From Phyto melanocephala (lineage: Eukaryota; Arthropoda; Insecta; Diptera; Rhinophoridae), in the NCBI GenBank assembly GCA_941918925.1, contig OW799236.1, positions 15,723,474 through 15,787,473 on the forward strand: DNA of 64,000 bases, read 5' to 3'. The notes under the pieces are model-generated. The model saw nothing but the letters and a program-made list of their open reading frames with translations, was not told the origin of the DNA and did no database searches. Position 1 is the stretch's first letter. Every line of letters starts with the position of its first letter. Of this stretch, positions 21,901 through 33,173 are shown piece after piece. Made by a program: the position numbers and the translations under genes.

Positions 21901-23250
21901 AAATTTAAAAATAAAAAAGATTTTAGGTTTATTTGACGGATGTACAGAAATTTTTGAAATAAGCCTTTAAAAAAACCTTTTATAAAACTTCCATACAGAG
22001 TTTCAATAAAAAATCTATTTAACAAAAGATTTTAAGTTTTAAGATAATGATTTTATACATATTTTTTAATAAACTTTTTTTTAATAAGAGTTTTATAAAA
22101 CATCTTTGGTTTTTTAATAACAATTTGAACGAACCATTCCAATAAAAGCTTTCTAAAAACTTTCAAATAAAAGCTTTCTAAAAACTTTTAAATAAAAGCT
22201 TTCTAAAAACCGTAAGCCGAGTGGAATGCATTTTCGAAACCAGATACGATTTCATCATCATATGCTTTCAATATCCATCCTTTGGCTGATGATGATGAAA
22301 TCGTTGCTGGTTTCGATAATTCATTCCTTACATCCGAATAATTTTTAAAATATTATTCGCATAAAGTATTAATATATATATATGTATGTATATAGCTTTA
22401 TAAAAACTTTGAAATAAAAGCTTTAATTTTTGATGATAGAAATTATGTAACTTTTTTATAAAGTTTGTTATAAGTAAAATATAAATGAGGCTTTTAAATA
22501 CTAATAGCTTTTATTCAGCCTATTCATTAAAACTTCTCTTCAGCTTATTAATTAAATTTCTAAATAAAACATTCTTAAAAATTGTTGAGTAAAAATTTTT
22601 AAATATTACATACTTATTTAAAATGTTTTAATTTCCCACAAATTTTTTGGTTATGCGAGGTTAAATCATGATGTAACTACATTAGATCAGTTGATCGTCA
22701 GCCGTATTTTTTCTAATGTGGAAGTTTCATACATAATCTTCTTCGCATATAATTTCGAAAATGACAAACTTCGTATTTGAAAAATATTTAATAATTTTAT
22801 GCAGTTACATCACGACTTAAATATAATTACAAAAACATGTCTTTTTATTTTGATATTCAAAAAAATATATATATTAAGAAAATACATCTGTAAGAATAAG
22901 GGTTGAACTTTCCAGTTTCTGTACATTTGCTATAGAGATTCTAATACGAAGTCTAAAATTACGATTACGTTCGTATGCCGCAATTAGCCACCGTGTTTAT
23001 TTTCATATTTTTTTAGTTCAATTTTTAATTTTAATTTTATTTATTTTTTGTAAAAAATAACTAGTGTTTTTTTACCTTTTCTTCGTTGACCAAAAATACA
23101 TGTTAATTTTATTTATTTCTGTTGTTGCAGATTAAATATATCCAAGAACATTGTGCAGAAGCTATGAAATTATGGGGATATCGTGAAATCAAAAATTTTA
23201 CCGACTATAGCAATTTCGATCCCGTTATTATGCCGCCCCCCTTTACGTGA
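18964..23250 (+). CDS. Carbohydrate sulfotransferase, tandem copy B (complete)
   Basis: Exons 18964..19598, 21392..21565, 21625..21826 and 23131..23250 join in phase to 376 residues. All introns are GT-AG, and the phases match copy C exactly. The protein transfers sulfate from PAPS to a glycan and should sit in the Golgi as a type II membrane protein: a hydrophobic anchor lies at about residues 8-26 after a short N-tail. The 5'-phosphosulfate-binding motif is R91-S-G-S-S-F96 and the 3'-phosphate-binding motif is R222-D-P-R-G226; ILRYEDL follows. The C-terminus is DPVIMPPPFT. The start ATG was chosen because it precedes the anchor and is conserved in C. Length and motif order fit the CHST family. 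The substrate is unknown. Intron 1 holds a repeat-family fragment (19842..20335). Confidence 0.93.
19842..20335 (-). mobile_element. TTCGG-hairpin repeat family, inverted fragment in copy B intron 1
   Basis: It starts with acacctttcacag and continues with tttggcat..cgtttgtaa, tataaagtatatattctga and agatatcggcaa, the inverted order of the family. The paralogous copy in gene C (26444..27931) is longer and still has its left end. The insertion therefore predates the B/C duplication and has been truncated in B. Confidence 0.7.
22125..22212 (+). repeat. About 25-bp tandem repeat in copy B intron 3, three units
   Basis: The unit aaataaaagctttctaaaaac plus ttt is repeated three times. The matching array in copy C has about five units, so the copy number changed after duplication. 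Confidence 0.85.
22213..22340 (+). other. Long near-perfect hairpin in copy B intron 3
   Basis: The arm TCGAAACCAGATACGATTTC continuing into ATCATCAT pairs with the downstream ATGATGATGAAATCGTTGCT continuing into GGTTTCGA. Outer pairing extends to GGAATG/CATTCC. The stem is about 45 bp with four or five mismatches, and the loop is about 20 nt. A decayed version stands in copy C (31228..31345) and one arm recurs near 56090. It could be a small foldback MITE or a hairpin RNA precursor. Confidence 0.7.
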
Positions 23251-23496
23251 GACTCAGCAGACAGAGATGCTAAAGTAACATTATTTAAAAGTAAAACAAT
23301 TTTAAGTTTATAACAAGTACATACATACATACATACATATATACATATAAGTACTTTAAATAGAAAACAAATTTCAAATTTCATTATGATAAATGAAAAA
23401 TTATCAGTAATTATATGCCTCGATCAAATAGTAAAACTAAAGCATGAAGTTTTAATTTTTGTTTTGTTGCTTTGCTGTTTGCATGTTTATTTTCAT

Positions 23497-23655
23497 GTAA
23501 GAGTACACTTATACAGCCCAGCTGATTATATTTTTGTTTGCCAATGTTTGTCAAACTCTCTATATAAAAAAGAGATTTCAGTGGCAAGAATTCTCAAACT
23601 CCATATATAAAAAAAGAGAGACAAAAAATGCTCTCCTTTACGCTAATTACACCAT
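23497..23655. mobile_element. MITE-like insertion (GTACACTTATACAG family)
   Basis: It is absent from the paralogous site after copy A, where tttcttgtagttgtag is continuous. The inserted DNA starts gagtacacttatacagccca and ends ctaattacaccatgg. A longer relative is at 44866..45060 with the same internal words: cccagctgat, atgtcaaact, aaaagagag and gctctcctttacgct. Confidence 0.7.
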
Positions 23656-23912
23656 GGTTGTAGTTAAGCACTTATGTGTTCATTGAAAATAGTTATGCAT
23701 TTTCAAACGCCAGTTAAAACTTCTCTCTCAACTTGTTCTCACGTTTACTGGATTTTCTGTAAATAGCTAGAAGTAAGCTCTACAAAAACAAATTTTTTAA
23801 GTAAACTACAGAACCTAATACCAGCTTGCTGTCGTTTTTGTTGAACGAGTAATTAAGTAGCTACACGAATCTACTAATTCTACAAACGGAGGATTTTTCC
23901 ATAAAATAAATA

Positions 23913-24515
23913 GGTTCGTTCGAGAACTCACAAATTTGTACGATTTTGTACAAATTTTTACTGCATTTTACGAAATTGCGTTCGTTTACACAAATTTGTA
24001 GTAAATGAGAGCACAAATAGAGAGCGAAAAGTGACAGTTCTTGACTGAGTATTTGCAAATTTTTACAACAGAAATTTCTTGTAGTAAGATTTATCAAAAC
24101 CAAAAAACATATGATTCAAAAGGTACACAAACAAAAGTAAGCAAACAAAAAGTATACAATTTGTGAAAAAAATATTAAAAAAAGGAAAATCCAAACAAAA
24201 GTGCAAAATATTATTAAATTTAAATTGTTTTTGAAATAAAGTTAGTTAACAATGTCTACAGATGAAAGAATGGAACTGCCTGAATCTGGCGCAGGTATAC
24301 ATACTTAAATACATATTTGCACATATGTATGTATGTACATAGTTCCCATTGAACATTATTTATTTTCCATCAGCTGTTGCTTCAATCTTACGAATTTTTA
24401 CAAATGTCTGTTCGAGTACTTTTTTGGACAAATTCTCTTTTTGAGAGTAAAATTTTCAATTTACTAAATAATTACTCATTTACTACAAAGTGCAGTAAAA
24501 GTACTCGAACGAACC
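23913..24515 (+). mobile_element. Non-autonomous DNA element with GGTTCGTTCGAG ends, copy 1
   Basis: A 603-bp element with inverted ends GGTTCGTTCGAG; absent from the paralogous site after copy A. It is about 95% similar by eye to the inverted copy at 44070..44665. Inside, at 24252..24294, an ATG opens a 14-residue coding segment (MSTDERMELPESGA) ending at a good donor, CAG|GTATAC, as if the first coding exon of a parent transposase gene survived. No other coding remains. TAATA follows the right end. Confidence 0.85.
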
Positions 24516-25563
24516 TAATATTAAAAAATAAATAAAGTTTGTATGCTGCTTGCAAACATGAAATATATATACAAAACAAACAAATTTGACTTTATAACCT
24601 ACAAACAGTCAAACACCTCGAAAAATGCACTTAGTTTGACATAAGCAAGTAAAATTATCGGTTGTGTTTAAGAAAAAAAGTTTATTTCAAGTTTGGTATG
24701 TAGTAAGAAGGCGAACAATTTTTTTTTTAATTATCGTCTACATTCATTAAACTTTATATTAACAATTTCCTCTTTTTCTTGAGCCTGAGATAGATCAGTT
24801 TTTTTTTTAAGTTTTAAAAAAATTAAAAAAAAAAATCAAAATAATTTTTTAAGATAATTTTGATAAGTACGATAAATAAAAAAAATAAATTCTATTTAAG
24901 AAGTTAAATATGATGAAAGTTTTAGTAGTGGTTTAACATACATATATGCGAACTTTGATAACAGAACTTATTTCAAATTTAGAAGAAGAGGTCATTATGG
25001 ATTTAAAATTTGTATTATATTCAGATGGTCAAGCCCTTTCATTTAAATTGATTGACTCTGTAGATTGTCATAAAGCTACAGGAATAGATTTTCGTTTGTA
25101 AATTTTAGGAAAAACTTCAAAATTATTAATTCCTGTGGTATAAGCTTTTTGCAAAGAAAACGTAAAAACACAATTTTTATTAATTATTGCGTCGGCTGTT
25201 GGTAAAAATAAACATTTGAAAGAGATGTTAACATTTTTGAAATTAAAAACACTTTTAAACGCAACAACGGAACAATACCGCAGCGGAATGAATAATTTTA
25301 AGTTTTGCTTCCGTATAGAAAATGCTTTCCGCAATCGCAGAACGGAACGAATAATTAGGCCCATTATGACCGTCGTAAACATGTTGTAGCCATTGTTTTT
25401 CTATAAAAAAAAATAATTCTGCATTATTTTTTTGCTTTTGATAGAAACATCAAACGTGGAAGATAATAAGGTAAACGCATCAAGTGACAGTTAAAAACAG
25501 TGACTGCAGTAACAAGAACTGAATATTAGCAACGCAGTGCTTTGATAAAAAAATAATCGCAAG

Positions 25564-28500
25564 ATGTCATATGGAGCTAATCATATAAGGCTTTTTGGCT
25601 TTAGTGGCTTCTTCATTGTGTTGTTTATGGCCACTCAATACCAACATTTAATAACGGAGAATACGAATGCCACCATTAACGACATTATCGTCCAACAGCG
25701 TGCCAAAGTGATCGCAGAAATGGAAAACTTTGAATATTCGTTTGATTCATTTGGCGGCAAAGTCGAAAAGCTGTCAGATCTAACCCCTGAAACTGAAGGC
25801 ACACCTATGCGTAGTATAATTGTGTCCGCCATGCGTTCGGGTTCTTTCTTCACAGGTGAAATATTGAATGCAGTGCCAGGTAGTTTATATTATTTTGAAC
25901 CCTTGATGGAGTTCGGTTTCCAACGAGTGCGTGATCCTGACAACAGTAATTTGGCAATTTCAAAACTTAAAAATTTACTTCACTGCAATTATCAGATGGA
26001 CAGCTTTATAAATAATGCTAAAAATAATATAATGTTATTGGCATTTAATAAACGTTTGTGGGAAGTGTGCAAAAAATATCCGCTTTATTGCTGGCGTTCT
26101 AAGTTTTTGGAACCATTTTGTAAGCTCTTTCCTTTGCAGACCATAAAAATATTACGAATGAGTTTAAATACGTCTAAAACTTTGTTGGAAGATAAAAGGT
26201 TAGTTCAAGAAGCCATTTTAAACGTATCAAGGTGTATTTATTTATAAGGCTGTGTTAATAGCACAGTTTTTTATTTAACGTATGTAGGTATGGATGTATT
26301 CTCTCTATGCACAACTAGATATAATACAATCATGTGCATACATACATGTATGTATATAAAACTCTATATACAAAACTGTACTCTTATTTTACTATGGATA
26401 GTAGGTGTTAGTTTATAAAATGAAGCTGATTTCAAAATAATTAGTTTTTTACACCCTTCACAGGAGAGTGGATATATAAATTTGGCATTCCGTTTGTAAC
26501 TTCAACAATATTTATTTTAAATCCTATAAAGTATATATTCTGAATCTTAACCAGCAAAAAAACATTTACACTAGTTTAATGTGAATAACATTTTTCATGA
26601 CTTCTAATTGATAAGTGCAAGAGGAGCCATAAAAAACGCCTTCTCCAAATCCAAAATAGTTAGCCTTTAATGATGTGTTTTCAAATACATGCAAATTCAT
26701 GCAAAATATCGTCAACAATTCATGTAAATAAACATTATGAACTCATGAAACTTGGGTTTCTTTTCATCTACTATACATCTACTTCTTAGAATGAAGTGAA
26801 TGACACGTTAATGTTAAAATGTTGCATGCTTTATCTAAATTGAACAACTTCATCATGGGTTGTACTCATGCATTCACTATTTCTTTTGCAGGTATTTATA
26901 GAGGAATCAGCAAAGTTCGTCAGCAAAGTCCGCCCCCACGTATACTTCAGACTCTTATATTAAATCAATGTATCAGATTTGCATTCGAGGATTTTGCTAT
27001 TGATAATTAGTTATGTGGGTACATTAGGACCTTAGATGTGAGTGAAAGAACACAATTGCCTATGTTTTTTTTAGAAAAACAAAATTAGACTTTTCAGCTC
27101 GTATGGAACTGCTTGCAACGTTTGTAATGTAAAGGGTGGTTAAATTTTAAGGGCCGATGTTGATTTCGAATAAAACACAAATTATTTAGGAAATTATTGT
27201 CATATCTTTTTATTATGATAATGTTGGTATGGTTCAATTATGTATAGAACAAAACAAAAAGGCCAAATGGCCGCCGCGACCTTGGCGACACACCTCCATC
27301 CGATGGTTCAAATTTTCAATTACAATGCTGATGTTCAATTGTTGGGCACGATGATGAATCGAAGTTGACTGCTCTTTTGCCACATTATCGCCTAAAAAAC
27401 CAATGTTTTCCGTTTAACGAACTAAGAAGACATTCACAGATGTATGTTTTCACATTTCATACAGACCTGTTTTGCTGAAATTTAAATATTTTTCACAATG
27501 CTCCCGATTGTGGACGAATTTAAACGATCATTTTCATAATAAGCCTGAATAACTTTAACGCGTTGCTCGAGTGCATCTTTCCATGGTTCAAATTGAGTTA
27601 GTCTGAAATTGAGAAATGTTAAATAAAATGCAGAAAAAAACTTGACGTTTATGTGTGGTTGACATTCAACATCGGCCCTTAAAATTTAACCACCCTTTAC
27701 ATATAAAACATGTACCTTTGGAAACATTTACAGAAGCCGAGAGATATCGGCAACAAAATTAAAAAATAATTTTAAGTAAAGTTTAAAATTAACGATTTTC
27801 TTTCCCTAATAAGTTTTGGTCACAGTTGCACCATAGAATTGTCAGTTATGGTCATTACATGATGGTTTAAACTGTGTGGAGGGTATATAAGATTCGGCAT
27901 AGCCGAATATACTATATATAGCTCTTACTTGCTTTTTAAATCATGTTTTATGTGTTTGCCTTTTGACGTACCGTATCTCTCCAAAAGCCTTGATTGTGAA
28001 ATTTCAAATACAGCTATAGAATCGCTATAATTTAAAGTGGTGTTATCGAATGTTATAGACAGGGCTGCCAATTTGAAAGATTTTTTTAGTTTAAGCACAA
28101 CTTAGTAGGTTGGTTGATTTGTTTGATTTTTTTTAAGTTATTGTTAGTTTATGATTATTTTTAGTTAAAAACCCAAAGCTAATTTACATACATACAAAAG
28201 CTTTTAAATATAAATGTTTTTAAAATATTAAATACAAGTTAATCGTAAAACCTATTTTATAGCAAATAAATTTTAATTTAAATAAATTGTATAATTTATT
28301 ATTTTTATTTATTGTATTTAATTTATTTAATTTATTAAAATTCTTTATCTCTTTTATTTATATAAAAATATTTTTTTTTTTTTGCTATTTTATTCATTAA
28401 ATTTATACTTGAAAAGACAATTTAAGAAGACGGCAGATTTTGGTAGGCTTTGGTCCGTTTTAAGAATAATTTTGTAGTAAAATTTTGTTGTTGTGGCATC

Positions 28501-31500
28501 CCTGGTTATAGAATAGACATGTAAGCATACATTCGAGTTTTCATCTCGAGCTTTCGAGTATGTCTTTGCCTCATAGAACAATTTTAAAAGTAGACTTTTA
28601 ACTGGAATGGTTTCACTTATCTAAAGTTCTTTCTCTTTAAAAATACTACCTAAAAAATCAAACTCGCTTAATTCATAATCGGATGAAAGCGGAAAAAATT
28701 TTATAAATTTTCCATATTCAAAATAAATGTTGAATTTATTTTTTTTATTTATAGTTATAAAGTAGCACAACAATATTGATATAAGAGACAATATTTAAAA
28801 GTGACAGTGCCAGTGTTTTATGTGTTGTTTGTCATTTTTTGTTTACTATTATTTCTGAATTTAAAATTATATTTCAATACAAAATATAACACAAAGAAAC
28901 AAATGCAGCATGTATACCTTATATAGGGTTGTTTAGAAATCAATCAAATAACTAGTATATGGTTAGAAATATACTAGTTCCTTATAACTTCAGACTAGTT
29001 ACATAGTAGTCCTTTTTTCATATATCAAACTATTGATGTTAACATTAGGTTGTCATAGAACCCCAACTAGTACATTTGTATATGGGCATTTTCATGTCAT
29101 CGTACGTGACATTTGTACTCCTATAAAGTGGAGTAATTTTTGCAAAAGTAAGAGTAACTGAAACAAAATTAGATCTTTATGTTCCATTCAAAGGGTACTT
29201 AATTTATAAAAATTATTTATATTTGAATAAATGCTGTCTAAAATATACAGAAAAATAAAAATATATATTGTACGTGACATAAAACAGAAGTGATTTTGAG
29301 GTACTTATATGTATATGGAAATATGAAAATCTCTGTGAATGTTGGGAGGTATTTTTTCTTTTTTTAATTTCTTACACTAAACCAAATATTTTTCCATTAT
29401 ACTTAATTGAAAACAAATTTTAAATGATTTTATAATAAATTCAATTTAATATCATACGTGACAGATTTTTCTCTAATAGTATTCTTAGGTAATACAATTT
29501 ATATTATGTTAAGATAAAAAGTTAAATTCTAAATTAGGTGCTCTTGCGACTGTTCAAATACGAATGACGGTGACAAATAATGTTTTTGCACTACGTACGT
29601 GACATTAAAATAACATCCAAGGGAAATATAAAAAAAAATAAAATACCGCTAATTGGACTCTATATTTTCTTTTTTCTTATGGATCTTGCTAATTGTTGTT
29701 GTTACCTTAATTTTAAAGCATATTTACAATTACAATTTATTTTTACAATTTAGTCGCTAAAAAAAAATAGTTAATTGTAATTCTTTAAAATAAGTCAAAG
29801 AGATAATCAGATTAAACTTTTATTATTGCTCTTAAAATAATTTAATAAGCTCTTAATACCTGCGCACAGTAAAATTTGAGTGTTTTTTTTTTATCAATAA
29901 ACTTGTATTGAAAAACTTTCAAGAGTTTATATTTTTACAGTCGTGGTTGACATATTCGTGGAAGTATCCATATAGTCCTATACAAGTTACTGTTGTAGAG
30001 TAGTGAGTAAGTGTAAATGAGGTGACACTCATCAATTAATGGGTCGATTATAATAAAACAACGAGCTTGTCTCTTCATTTGACTTATTCCAACAAAAAGG
30101 TCAACAAAATTACTAAATAGTTTTAAACAATATTTTTATTTCAGTTTCTTACAAAAAGGTTCTGGCTAAAAAAGAAAATTATGACGGTCAAGCCCCTACT
30201 GGCTTGGGAGACTGCCAATCTTTTTTTTTATTACTATTTATACCTATTTATTAAAACTTATTACTTTTACCAATATAATTAACAAAGTTATGAGAATTTA
30301 CAAATAGTTTATTTACAGCAATTAACATCTGATTTTTCTTTCTTTAAGCTTAAATGTTCGTATCACTCTGTTGGTGCGTGATCCTCGTGGTGTCATGAAT
30401 TCGCGTAACCATTGTTTTTGGTGTTGGCGTAACTGTACAAATACACAGTTGATATGCGAAAACTTAGTTGAAGATTATAGAACTGCCGAAGTGTTTATAA
30501 AAAAGTATCCCTCACGATTTAGGTACATATTCAATTTTTTTTTAAATCATAGAAAATATTAAAACCTTGTTTACGTTTTAGAATTTTAAGATACGAAGAT
30601 TTATCTGTGGACGTCTATAACATTTCCCGAGATGTCTTACAATTTTATGGTTTACCATACGGTCCATCGGTCGAAAGGTATTTAGACACTCATACTAAAA
30701 AGAATAAGGGTGGTATACATTCAACATATCGTGTTACAAAATCAACACCATTTCATTGGAAACAGGATTTAAAACCAGAACAAGTAAGTAGTTTTATAAG
30801 TTACATTTTATAGTTCTTGTTATTTTATAACGTTTTTTTTATTAAAAACTACTATAAATTTAAAAATAAAAAAGATTTTAGGTTTATTTGACGGATGTAC
30901 AGAAATTTTTGAAATAAGCCTTTAAAAAACCTTTTATAAAACTTCCATACCGGTTTTCAATAAAAAATCTTTTTAACAAAAGATTTTAAATTAAAGAATT
31001 CATTAAAGTTTTTAAGATAATGATTTTATGAATTTTTTTTAATAAATTTTTTTTAATAAGAGTTTTATAAAACATCTTTGGTTTTTTAATAACAAGAACG
31101 AACCATTCCAATAAAAGCTTTCTAAAAAATTTTAAATAAAAGCTTTCTAAAAACTTTTAAATAAAAGCTTTCTAAAAACTTTTAAATAAAAGCTTTATAA
31201 AGACTTTTAAATAAAAGCTTTCTAAAAACCGTAAGCCGAGTGGAATGCATTTTCGAAACCAGATACGATTTCATCATCATATGCTTTTAATATCCATCCT
31301 TTGGCTGATGATGATGAATTCGTGCTGGTTTCGAGACTGCATACCTTACATCCGAATAATTTTTAAAATATTCTTAAATGATTACAATATAATTTTATTT
31401 AGAAAATTAAATAATAGAATAAATTAACTTGTGCCAATATAAAATATTATTTACAATTAAAATTTAATATATAAAGTTCGCATAAAGTATTAATATATGT

Positions 31501-33173
31501 ATATGTATATAGCTTTATAAAAACTTTGAAATAAAAGCTTTAATTTTTGATGATAGAAATTATGTAACTTTTTTATAAAGTTTGTTATAAGTAAAATATA
31601 AAGGAGGCTTTTAAATACTAATAGCTTTTATTCAGCCTATTCATTAAAACTTCTCTTCAGCTTAGTAATTAAATTTCTAAATAAAAGATTTTTAAAAATT
31701 GTTGAGTAAAAATTTTTAAGTATTACATACTTATTTAAAATGTTTTAATTTCCCACAAATTTTTTGGTTATGCAGGGTTAAATCATGGTGTAACTACATT
31801 AGATCAGTTGATCGTCAGCCATATTTTTTCTAATGTGGAAGTTTCATACATAATCTTCTTCGCATATAATTTCGAAAATGACAAACTTCGTACTTGAAAA
31901 ATTTTTAATTATTTTATGCAGTTACATCACGACTTAAATATAATAACAAAAACATGTCTTCTTATTTTGATATTTAAAGAAAACAAGTAAGAGCGCTATA
32001 TTCGGCCGTGCCGAATCTTATATACCCTTCACAACGTGTAGTCATGCAATAACAGTAGTTTGTATCACCATTCATCTCATATGAAATACGTACATACATA
32101 TAAAAAATATACATATATAAAAAACATCCCATTGTAAAATTATAAATTTACGTATGTATGTTAAAAAAAATTTAAAAAAAAAAAATTTAAAAAAAATTTT
32201 TTAAAAAATAATTAAAATATATATAATTAATGTAAAAACAAAAAAAAAATAAAATAAAATTAAAAAAAAAATTAAAAAAAAAATAATAAAAATATAAATA
32301 ATATATATAAATAATATAATAATAAATATAAATAAAAAAAAAAATTAAAAAAAAAAAATTTTAAAAAAAAATTTTTTTTTGGCTCAGCTGGGATTCGATG
32401 CCACGTTTTCTCTAACCAGTATACACGTTTGTATGTATGTATGTTGTTGTTGTAATGTTGTTTTTGTGAAAAAAAAATCGAGGTGGTCGTGGGTTTTTGC
32501 TCATATCTCAGTTGTTTATGTACCGATGTTTCTGATTTTCAATAGCGATTTACTCCCGAATATTTCTGATATTTTAATACCTCATCCGGGTCCAAGCGAT
32601 GTCGGGGGGCTTCAAAAAGTTGATTTCAACATACACACGGACAGACGGACAGACTGACAGAGCTTAATCGACTTCCCTATTCATAAGCTTTCAGAAAATA
32701 TATACTTTATGGGGTCGGAAATGAAAATTGTAGAAATTTCACACGGAATGACAAACCTATATATACCCTTTTTCACTGTGTGAAGGGTATAAAAAATATA
32801 TTAAGAAAATACATCTCTAAGAATAAGGGTTGATTGAACTTTCCAGTTTCTGTACATTTGCTATAGAGATTCTAACACGAATCCTAAAATTACGATTGCC
32901 GCAATTAGCCACCGTGCTTATTTTCATATTTTTTTAGTTCGATTTTTAATTTTAATTTTATTTTTTTTTGTCAAAAATAACTGGTATTTTATGACTTTTA
33001 TTTGTTGTCAAACAAAAATACATGTTTAATTTTATTTATTTCTGTTGTTGCAGATTAAATATATCCAAGAACATTGTGCAGAAGCTATGAAATTATGGGG
33101 ATATCGTAAAATCAAAAATTTTACCGACTATAGCAATTTCGATCCCGTTATTATGCCGCCCCCCTTTACGTGA
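25564..33173 (+). CDS. Carbohydrate sulfotransferase, tandem copy C (complete)
   Basis: Exons 25564..26198, 30349..30522, 30582..30783 and 33054..33173 join in phase to 376 residues, with exon lengths identical to copy B (635, 174, 202 and 120 nt). The fold and location should match B: type II Golgi anchor at residues 8-26 and 3'-phosphate motif RDPRG at 222-226. One striking change is in the 5'-phosphosulfate-binding motif, where B has RSGSSF and C has RSGSFF (Ser95 to Phe). Other changes are scattered and mostly conservative, and no stop or frameshift is present. An AATAAA stands at 33276-33281. Intron 1 is 4.15 kb against 1.79 kb in B because of extra insertions (26551..26892, 27132..27697, 28060..28504 and 29083..29970). 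The product may have reduced or altered activity. Confidence 0.92.
26551..26892. mobile_element. MITE-like insertion with CCWGCAAAA ends
   Basis: Absent from the paralogous position in copy B, where tatattctga runs on into the gatagagg block. The left end CCAGCAAAAAAAC and the inverted right end CCTGCAAAAGAAA are similar. Words such as catgcaaa and tgaatgacac suggest relation to the elements at 33463..33796 and 56260..56720. Confidence 0.65.
27132..27697 (-). mobile_element. Internally deleted mariner-like element, copy 2
   Basis: Perfect terminal inverted repeats of about 34 bp begin AAGGGTGGTTAAATTTTAAG and are flanked by the TA target duplication (27130-27131 and 27698-27699). The same position in copy B is empty, with a single TA. 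In minus-strand translation a helix-turn-helix remnant (EQRVKVIQAYYEND) is followed by a stop, then VA.EQSTSIHHRAQQL joined to a C-terminal NHRMEV...GGHLA-like end. All of the catalytic core is deleted. This 566-bp form is non-autonomous but could be moved by a full-length relative. Confidence 0.92.
28060..28504. mobile_element. hAT-type MITE, 445 bp, with 8-bp target duplication
   Basis: The ends CAGGGCTGCCAA and, inverted, CAGGGATGCCAC are flanked by a perfect GTTATAGA at 28052-28059 and 28505-28512. The interior is extremely AT-rich. In copy B only the right end with its flank (gtggcatcc..gttataga, near 20353) remains, so a deletion there removed the rest. Confidence 0.92.
29083..29970. 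mobile_element. 888-bp insertion with TA target duplication and GTACGTGACAT motifs
   Basis: The paralogous site in copy B (tttgtatatagtcc) is empty, and joining the flanks here with one TA restores it exactly. Ends are weakly inverted (TGGGCATTTTCATG against TGGATACTTCCACG). The interior carries the word GTACGTGACAT in one orientation at 29102, 29270 and 29595, and a variant at 29454. No ORF is present. The arrangement recalls the same-orientation motif clusters of the 8945..17984 transposon. Confidence 0.85.
31105..31230 (+). repeat. About 25-bp tandem repeat in copy C intron 3, five units
   Basis: Counterpart of 22125..22212, with five rather than three units of the aaataaaagctttctaaaaac word. 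Confidence 0.85.
31228..31345 (+). other. Decayed hairpin in copy C intron 3
   Basis: Counterpart of 22213..22340. The left arm is intact, while the right arm has lost bases (gatgaattcgtgctggtttcg) and the outer stem no longer pairs well. Confidence 0.65.
31984..32795 (+). mobile_element. TTCGG-hairpin repeat family, full-length copy in gene C intron 3
   Basis: The left end CAAGTAAGAGCGCTATATTC is followed by the palindrome TTCGGCCGTGCCGAA and TATACCCTTCACA. The right end is TGTGTGAAGGGTATAAAAA. In between lie an extremely A-rich tract, the ggctcagctgggattcgatg block, a gacagacggaca tract and tatatactttatggggtcgg. It is absent from copy B intron 3, which has only an A-rich site there. Confidence 0.85.

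Larger units (their letters stand above)
23345..25115. repeat. Segmental duplication block between copies B and C (paralogous to 6960..8215)
   Basis: Same order of landmarks as after copy A, interrupted here by two MITEs (23497..23655 and 23913..24515) that are absent from the A copy. It joins the 5' flank of copy C at about 25115-25125. Confidence 0.8.
26444..27931 (-). mobile_element. TTCGG-hairpin repeat family, inverted copy in gene C intron 1
   Basis: The right end at 26444 (ttttttacacccttcacagg) and the left end at 27890-27931 (ttcggcatagccgaatat, then agctcttacttg) define the copy. The left end reads, in element orientation, TATACCCTCCACACAG. It is broken by the MITEs at 26551..26892 and 27132..27697. 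A related left half stands at 53930..54040. Confidence 0.75.

Noticed and set aside
32379..32657. 92-codon ORF MAQLGFDATFSLTSIHVCMY..., also at 51783-51980
   Set aside because: A conserved block of the repeat family; the frame is not kept beyond it in other copies.
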